DNA of 50,211 bases from assembly GCA_016201205.1 (NCBI GenBank), contig JACQDF010000148.1, forward strand, positions 1-50,211, written 5' to 3'. The stretch comes from Acidobacteriota bacterium (GTDB taxonomy: Bacteria; Acidobacteriota; Terriglobia; Bryobacterales; Bryobacteraceae). Shown piece after piece: positions 46,340-50,211 of the stretch. The notes beneath the pieces are model-generated. The model saw only the letters and a list, made by a program, of their open reading frames with translations, made no database searches and had not been told where the DNA came from. Every line of letters starts with the position of its first letter. Within the stretch, counting starts at the first letter, position 1. The position numbers were made by a program, and so were the translations under genes.

Positions 46340-47687
46340 AGCCCGTCGTTGGCTTCTCAAACGTCTGGGCGTGCGCCTGCCGGATGTCCTCCGGAAAGCC
46401 GGCCAATAAACGGGCGATCCTTTCCTGCATCCGCTTTACGATTTCCGGGCGCTCGGGAGCGATGTCGTAGCTCTCCTCGGGATCCGTGCCCAGGTCATAA
46501 AGTTCGGGCTTCGGCAACGGCAGGTTGACGCGCCCGCCGGCTGGCGCCGGGCTGTACACAGCCGAGTTGTAGCGGGCGATGTGCAGCTTGTAATTGGCCC
46601 AGCGTGCGCATTGCAGGTAGACGTTATCGAAGTAGAGCAGCGCCTCCCTTTCGATCAATTGCCTGTGGCCCGACAACAGCGGCCAGATATCGATGCCATC
46701 CAGCGGATTGGCCGGCAGCGGCGCCTCGCACAGCTTCGCCAGTGTCGGCAGGATGTCCATCGTCGACGCCAGCCCGTGGCACACCTTTCCGGCCGGAATG
46801 CGGCCCGGCATACGCGCCAGAAATGGCTCCCGTACACCGCCTTCGTAGGTGGTCCCCTTGCGCCCGCGCAGGCCGCCGGGGCTGCCCAGATACCAGGGAC
46901 CGTTATCGGAAGAGAACAACACCAGCGTGTCCTTGTCCAGACCGTTCTTCTTCACCGCCGCCAGCACCTCTCCCACGCTCCAATCCAGCTCCTCAATCAC
47001 GTCGCCATAGATGCCGTGGCTGGACTTGCCGCGAAATCGCGGCGAGGCGGCCAGCGGGATGTGCGGGTAGGTGTGGGGCATGTAGAGGAAGAATGGCGCA
47101 TCCTTGCTCCGCTCGAGGAAGCGCAAGGCTTGTTCGGTGTAGCGCGGCGTCAGCGTCTCCAGCGTGGCCCGCTCCTCGACGGTTTCCACTTTGCCCGGCG
47201 TGCTGTGCAGCACCACCGGCGGATCCATATCGTTGCTGTAGGGAATTCCATAGTATTCATCAAAGCCGCGGTTGGTGGGCAGGAATTGCGGCAGGTGGCC
47301 CAGATGCCATTTCCCGATGCACATGGTCCGGTAGCCGAGCGGCTTCAGCATGCCTGCGATGGTCACTTCATTGTCCGGCAGTCCCGTCTTGTCCTGGGGA
47401 AAGAGCACACGGGGCACGCTCACACGAGTGGGGTATCGGCCTGTCAGCAAAGCCGCTCTCGACGGGGAACAGACCGGGTTTGCGGAAAGGAAATTCGTGA
47501 ATCGCATCCCTTCCGACGCCATGCGGTCCAGGTTCGGAGTGCGCAGCTTTGATCCGTAGCATCCCAGATCGCCGTAACCGAGGTCATCGGCGTAGATGAG
47601 GATCACGTTCGGCTTTCGTCCGGCCGCCAGGCTTCGAGTGGCCAGAGCGCCGCCGGCCGCTGCTAGAAAAGTTCGTCGAGTTGGCAT
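46305..47687 (-). CDS. exported Cys-type sulfatase (arylsulfatase family)
   Basis: The 460-residue protein starts with a twin-arginine-type signal (PTRRTFLAAAGGALATRSLA). It has the sulfatase fold: VILIYADDLGYGDLGCYG with metal-binding Asp34/Asp35, and the formylglycine motif CSPSRAALLTGRYP with C73. Later come GKWHLGH and VLFSSDNGPW. C73 must be oxidised by an FGE/anSME-type enzyme not seen here. Sulfatases of this group act on sulfated sugars or polysaccharides. AGGAG lies 5 to 6 bases before the ATG. The start codon overlaps the -35 box of the divergent comF promoter. Confidence 0.92.
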   Translation of the reverse strand: MPTRRTFLAAAGGALATRSLAAGRKPNVILIYADDLGYGDLGCYGSKLRTPNLDRMASEGMRFTNFLSANPVCSPSRAALLTGRYPTRVSVPRVLFPQDKTGLPDNEVTIAGMLKPLGYRTMCIGKWHLGHLPQFLPTNRGFDEYYGIPYSNDMDPPVVLHSTPGKVETVEERATLETLTPRYTEQALRFLERSKDAPFFLYMPHTYPHIPLAASPRFRGKSSHGIYGDVIEELDWSVGEVLAAVKKNGLDKDTLVLFSSDNGPWYLGSPGGLRGRKGTTYEGGVREPFLARMPGRIPAGKVCHGLASTMDILPTLAKLCEAPLPANPLDGIDIWPLLSGHRQLIEREALLYFDNVYLQCARWANYKLHIARYNSAVYSPAPAGGRVNLPLPKPELYDLGTDPEESYDIAPERPEIVKRMQERIARLLAGFPEDIRQAHAQTFEKPTTGSTAAVPRLRQP

Positions 47688-47709
47688 GCTGTCTCCTCTG
47701 TTGTACACT
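47681..47709 (+). promoter_or_regulatory. sigma70-type promoter of comF
   Basis: TTGGCA (47681-47686) and TACACT (47704-47709) are 17 bases apart and face comF. Transcription would start near 47716, just before a GGGAGG (47718-47723) that looks like a ribosome-binding site. The -35 box lies over the sulfatase start region, so the two divergent units share DNA. Confidence 0.5.
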
Positions 47710-47846
47710 ATTGGTTCGGGAGGTGCATCTTCTCGAGTAGATGGCCAAGTTCAGCGTTTCCTTCTGCGCTCTCTCTCGAAAAGGCCTGGTCAGGCCTTTT
47801 TGCAGCAGTATACCCGGACGTCTGTCGAGTTTGTGAAACGCCGCTG

Positions 47847-48554
47847 GTGCAAGTCCGGCGGTACCCTGTGTGTGAAAGCTGTCTCGCGGAACCGGGGCCG
47901 CTGAGTGCGGATTTCTTCTGCGCCGCATGCAGGACGCCGTTTCTGACGCCGCACCCCCTGGATGAAGCGGGCCTGTGCGGGCTATGCCGCCGGGGGCTGA
48001 ACGGCTTTGACTTCGCTTACTCTTACGGCTTCTATGACGGCACGCTGCGGAAGCTGATTCATCTGTTCAAGTACACGGGCATCGAAACCCTGGCGCGGCC
48101 GCTCGCCGGCTACCTTGCGGTCGCGCTGCCGCGAGAGGATCGCTTTGACTGGATCGTGCCCGTGCCGATGCATTGGCGGCGCCGGTGGGCGCGGGGCTTC
48201 AATCAGTCGGCGCTGCTGGCGCGTGAACTGGCTCGCCGGACAGGCCTCAAAATGGCCGCTGTGTTGCGGCGTAACAGGCCGACGCCGCCACAAGCCGGCC
48301 TCAGCCAGCATGAGCGTCGCAGAAATGTCGCTCATGCCTTTACCGTTCGCCGCGCCGGCCCCGTGCAGGGAGGCCGGGTCCTTCTGGTGGATGATGTGCT
48401 CACCACCGGCGCTACCGCCTCGGCGTGTGCCGCCGTGTTAAAGCGGGCAGGCGCGCGGCATGTTTCCGTACTTACGGTGGCGCGCGCCGATCGAAGAATT
48501 TCCCTGCCCGAGCCGGCGGGCCGGGCACTCGCCGCTTCTCGAGGGGGAAGGTGA
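47847..48554 (+). CDS. ComF-family phosphoribosyltransferase-like protein (5' end unclear)
   Basis: The C-terminal part has the PRPP-binding loop [21 protein letters not shown], with [19 protein letters not shown] and [18 protein letters not shown], all typical of ComFC/GntX proteins (DNA-uptake linked, zinc-finger proteins). The frame continues upstream without a stop: [14 protein letters not shown] lies in frame before the GTG at 47847 and supplies the first CxxC, with CESC, CAAC and CGLC following. The region 47724-47846 is therefore almost certainly coding, but has no ATG, GTG or TTG in frame. The annotated start at 47847 is only the first usual codon. The end overlaps the HNH gene by one base (TGATG). 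Confidence 0.8.
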   Translation: MQVRRYPVCESCLAEPGPLSADFFCAACRTPFLTPHPLDEAGLCGLCRRGLNGFDFAYSYGFYDGTLRKLIHLFKYTGIETLARPLAGYLAVALPREDRFDWIVPVPMHWRRRWARGFNQSALLARELARRTGLKMAAVLRRNRPTPPQAGLSQHERRRNVAHAFTVRRAGPVQGGRVLLVDDVLTTGATASACAAVLKRAGARHVSVLTVARADRRISLPEPAGRALAASRGGR

Positions 48555-49075
48555 TGCTGGACCGATTGCACAGCCCGGTGCTGGTGCTCAACGCCAGTTT
48601 CGAGCCGATCAACGTGTGCGCCGCGCGGCGCGCCATCGTGCTCGTCTTGAAGGGCGTCGCCTCAGCCGAGGAACACGCACCCACGTGTGTGCACTCGCCG
48701 CGTCAGGCTCTTCGCCTGCCTTCGGTGATCCGGCTGCTCGAATACCGGCGCATTCCGCATCAGAGCCGCTCGCTTTCCCGCAAGAACATCCTGCTCCGCG
48801 ACCGCTACACCTGCCAGTACTGCGGGCGTGCGCTTCCGTCGGGCGAGCTGACGTTGGACCATGTGGTGCCGCGATCGCGCGCGGGCGAAACTTCGTGGGA
48901 GAACCTGGTGGCCTGCTGCCATCCCTGCAACAACAATAAGGGCAGCCGCACGCCGGAAGAAGCCGGCATGAAGCTGCACCGGACGCCCCGGCCGTTCAGC
49001 CTGCACACCAACCGGCACCTCATACGCCTGCTCGCCAAAAGCGACGAGCAGTGGCGCAAGTACCTGTTCTATTGA
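48554..49075 (+). CDS. HNH endonuclease-family protein
   Basis: The 173-residue protein has an N-terminal [22 protein letters not shown] segment typical of a widespread HNH group, then a [20 protein letters not shown] core containing the first CxxC and the HNH-family DH, and [14 protein letters not shown] with the second pair and the Asn. This group is mostly uncharacterised and common in Actinobacteria, Cyanobacteria and Acidobacteriota, often near housekeeping genes. The ATG shares its first base with the comF stop; a GTG at 48551 with GGGGGAAG before it is an alternative start. Confidence 0.9.
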   Translation: MLDRLHSPVLVLNASFEPINVCAARRAIVLVLKGVASAEEHAPTCVHSPRQALRLPSVIRLLEYRRIPHQSRSLSRKNILLRDRYTCQYCGRALPSGELTLDHVVPRSRAGETSWENLVACCHPCNNNKGSRTPEEAGMKLHRTPRPFSLHTNRHLIRLLAKSDEQWRKYLFY

Positions 49076-49090
49076 GGAAACTCGCGGCCG

Positions 49091-49177
49091 TCAGAACGAA
49101 TAGCGTATGCTCAACTGGATGTTCCGCTCGCTGCCTTTGCCCGTGACCTTGCCGAAGGTGGCGCTGCGCGGGCCGGT
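49091..49177 (-). pseudogene. 3' remnant of an Oar-type TonB-dependent receptor
   Basis: Reading the minus strand up to the stop at 49093-49091 gives ...[14 protein letters not shown], then [13 protein letters not shown]. This is the terminal strand pattern of Oar-type receptors (FG-V/IT-...-R-IQL-LR-SF), ending in the aromatic residue used for outer-membrane insertion. Only about 28 codons remain. The rest of the gene is absent: the sequence changes into lepA near 49178. Confidence 0.7.
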
Positions 49178-49387
49178 GTCGGCGCCAAGGTCATCTCGCG
49201 GGAAACCATCCCGGCGATCCGCAAGAACGTGCTCGCCAAGTGCTACGGCGGCGACATCACGCGCAAGCGCAAGCTGCTGGAGAAGCAGAAGGAGGGCAAG
49301 AAGCGCATGAAGCGCGTCGGCCGGGTCGAGATCCCGCAGGAAGCCTTCCTCGCCGTGCTGCGCGTAAGCGGGGACGGGGGCGAGTAA
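49178..49387 (+). pseudogene. lepA: 3' remnant of lepA (elongation factor 4)
   Basis: The plus strand reads [18 protein letters not shown], then [20 protein letters not shown], then [20 protein letters not shown] and AVLRV up to TAA at 49385-49387. This is the highly conserved C-terminal domain of LepA/EF4, a ribosome-associated GTPase of about 600 residues. Only the last ~69 codons are present, with no start codon and no upstream domains. An intact copy is expected elsewhere. The fragment begins where the receptor remnant ends, so this is a rearrangement scar. Confidence 0.88.
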
Positions 49388-49435
49388 CGGCGTCTGTCCT
49401 TTCCCCAGCAGGTCCGCGGCCGCCGGGACAGTAGG

Positions 49436-49828
49436 TTACCGCGTCTTCTTCGCGTAGGGCTGCACTGTTCGCAGTCCAGGGATCGGGGCAAAGTGTTTGA
49501 CGTTGAAGGTGTGCAAAGGCAGGTTCAGGCCGACTGCGCATTCACCGATCAGCACATCGAGAATGCCGATCTTCTGCTTCAAGCGCGCCACCGCGAAATC
49601 CGCGAGTGCACGGCTATAGTCGCGGGCTGTAGGCCAGATCACGCGATACTTGGCGATCGCGTTGAGGAGATGGTCTGTCTCCTTCTGGTTCGAACAGCCT
49701 TGCAGCAACTCCAGGACGACGTAGCCCGGCAAAGTGAAGTGTTCGGTTCTTAAGGACTGGACCCAAGCGACGGCAGGAGGATACCCTCGCAGCAGGTCCA
49801 CCATCACATCTGTGTCGAGCAGAATCAC
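49436..49828 (-). CDS. vapC: VapC-type PIN-domain ribonuclease toxin
   Basis: The 130-residue protein is a PIN-domain endoribonuclease: VILLDTDVMVDLLRG at the N terminus with the first acidic residues D5/D7, VVLELLQG with the conserved Glu, and ILDVLIGECAV with the third acidic site. The end THNVKHF-like element appears as TFNVKHFAPIPGL. The GTG start at 49828 is taken because it lies 2 bases after the antitoxin stop; a longer open frame to 49915 runs through the antitoxin gene. Toxin after antitoxin on one transcript is the usual order. Confidence 0.9.
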   Translation of the reverse strand: MILLDTDVMVDLLRGYPPAVAWVQSLRTEHFTLPGYVVLELLQGCSNQKETDHLLNAIAKYRVIWPTARDYSRALADFAVARLKQKIGILDVLIGECAVGLNLPLHTFNVKHFAPIPGLRTVQPYAKKTR

Positions 49829-49830
49829 GA

Positions 49831-50025
49831 TCAGGAGGATCTGCGCCTGGACGCCAGCCGGCGCAGTTTGCGCGCAAAGGCCGCCGAATCGAGAGCCTCC
49901 TCCCGATTCTTCCACATGCCGATGAGTCCAGAGTCCAAAAGATCCTTCCCGGTCATGAATGGCAATCGGCCTTTGTCGTCGGCAGGGCGAGAGCGCTGTG
50001 ATTTCGATTCCGTCTTCGCAGCCAT
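49831..50025 (-). CDS. vapB: VapB-type antitoxin
   Basis: The 64-residue protein has a basic, polar N terminus (AAKTESKSQRSRPADDKG) and the C-terminal toxin-binding type motif GLIGMWKNREEALDSAAFAR followed by KLRRLASRR. The GMWK-R...DS..FARKLR pattern is common in VapB partners of PIN toxins. The N terminus has no clear AbrB or RHH domain. The toxin start follows after 2 bases, so expression is coupled. Confidence 0.82.
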   Translation of the reverse strand: MAAKTESKSQRSRPADDKGRLPFMTGKDLLDSGLIGMWKNREEALDSAAFARKLRRLASRRRSS

Positions 50026-50211
50026 CTGGTCTTCAGCCTAGCACGAGATTGTCACCGTCGCCGGTGAGCGCTAGCCCTACTTTCGCAAATCTAGCAATGT
50101 TTTGTTCACGCCGCAGGCTGCTCATCGGCCTTTAGTCTAGATTTCTTCCTAGATGAAAGAAGTGTGGGCATCCACCGCCCCAGATCCAGCTTCTCTGCCC
50201 AGCGTCGCTGC
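50026..50211. other. unassigned end region
   Basis: The last 186 bases contain no convincing reading frame, tRNA or promoter. The sequence is less G+C-rich than the rest (for example the stretch around 50085-50165), and would hold the vapBC promoter on the minus strand. I see nothing more. Confidence 0.4.

Noticed and set aside
49107..49310. 67-residue plus-strand frame across the scar
   Set aside because: Ser/Arg-rich translation in the wrong frame; the real signals are the receptor tail (minus) and the lepA tail (another plus frame).

Overview
The window (about 62% G+C by eye) reads as a chromosomal segment of an Acidobacteriota member, most like the Solibacter/Bryobacter group. The grounds are an Oar-type TonB-dependent receptor with an N-terminal carboxypeptidase-regulatory domain, a PSCyt1/DUF1501-type protein, a Cys-type sulfatase, a menaquinone (futalosine) pathway gene, many exported proteins of unknown function and large exopolysaccharide (EPS) genes. 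This placement is inference from gene content; no 16S rRNA gene is present.

Layout. 1-1717: end of tuf, tRNA-Trp(CCA), secE, nusG, rplK, the classical translation/transcription block, but it stops after L11 (no rplA/rplJ/rplL/rpoB). 1718-15796: one co-directional, heavily overlapping EPS locus with a small ribbon-helix-helix-like protein, Wza-like exporter, Wzc-like tyrosine kinase, Wzx flippase, two Wzy/ligase-type proteins, a GT4-phosphoglycosyl transferase fusion, a second GT4, a double-GNAT protein, a sugar aminotransferase and a membrane-anchored SDR. A sigma54-like -24/-12 element precedes it. 15793-23343: Oar-type receptor with a good sigma70 promoter, Asp-box (sialidase-fold) protein, SpoU methyltransferase, rarA, and a short chimera of a PSCyt1 cytochrome head and a DUF1501 tail. 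23300-30801: DedA-like protein and ligA (minus), then lipid kinase, membrane hydrolase and aldehyde dehydrogenase (plus), then alpha/beta hydrolase and rlmB (minus).

30808-36356: a TonB-dependent receptor broken by an exact 16-bp tandem duplication, a heme-c/alpha-toroid protein and a large secreted beta-helix protein. 36533-38976: MerR regulator, then flbD-motA-motB behind a perfect sigma28 -10 box. 39029-42549: an amidase translationally coupled to an orphan actin-like ATPase, and a convergent bacterial deoxyhypusine-synthase homologue. 42616-49075: small orphan ORF, strong hairpin, HEAT-repeat protein, mqnD, HPt protein, esterase, sulfatase, comF (with a start-codon problem) and HNH endonuclease. 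49091-50211: a scar where the 3' end of an Oar-type receptor (minus) abuts the 3' end of lepA (plus), followed by a VapBC toxin-antitoxin pair.

How genes work together: the EPS locus encodes a complete Wzx/Wzy-type route (initiating PGT, glycosyl transferases, flippase, polymerase, co-polymerase/kinase, outer-membrane exporter). flbD/motA/motB form a stator module. The amidase and actin-like protein may form a cell-wall/cytoskeleton pair. Several remnants (in-frame deletion fusion, tandem-duplication frameshift, receptor/lepA scar, interrupted ribosomal operon) show repeated rearrangement. Tools such as HMM search or alignment could not be run; all family assignments rest on motif recognition.
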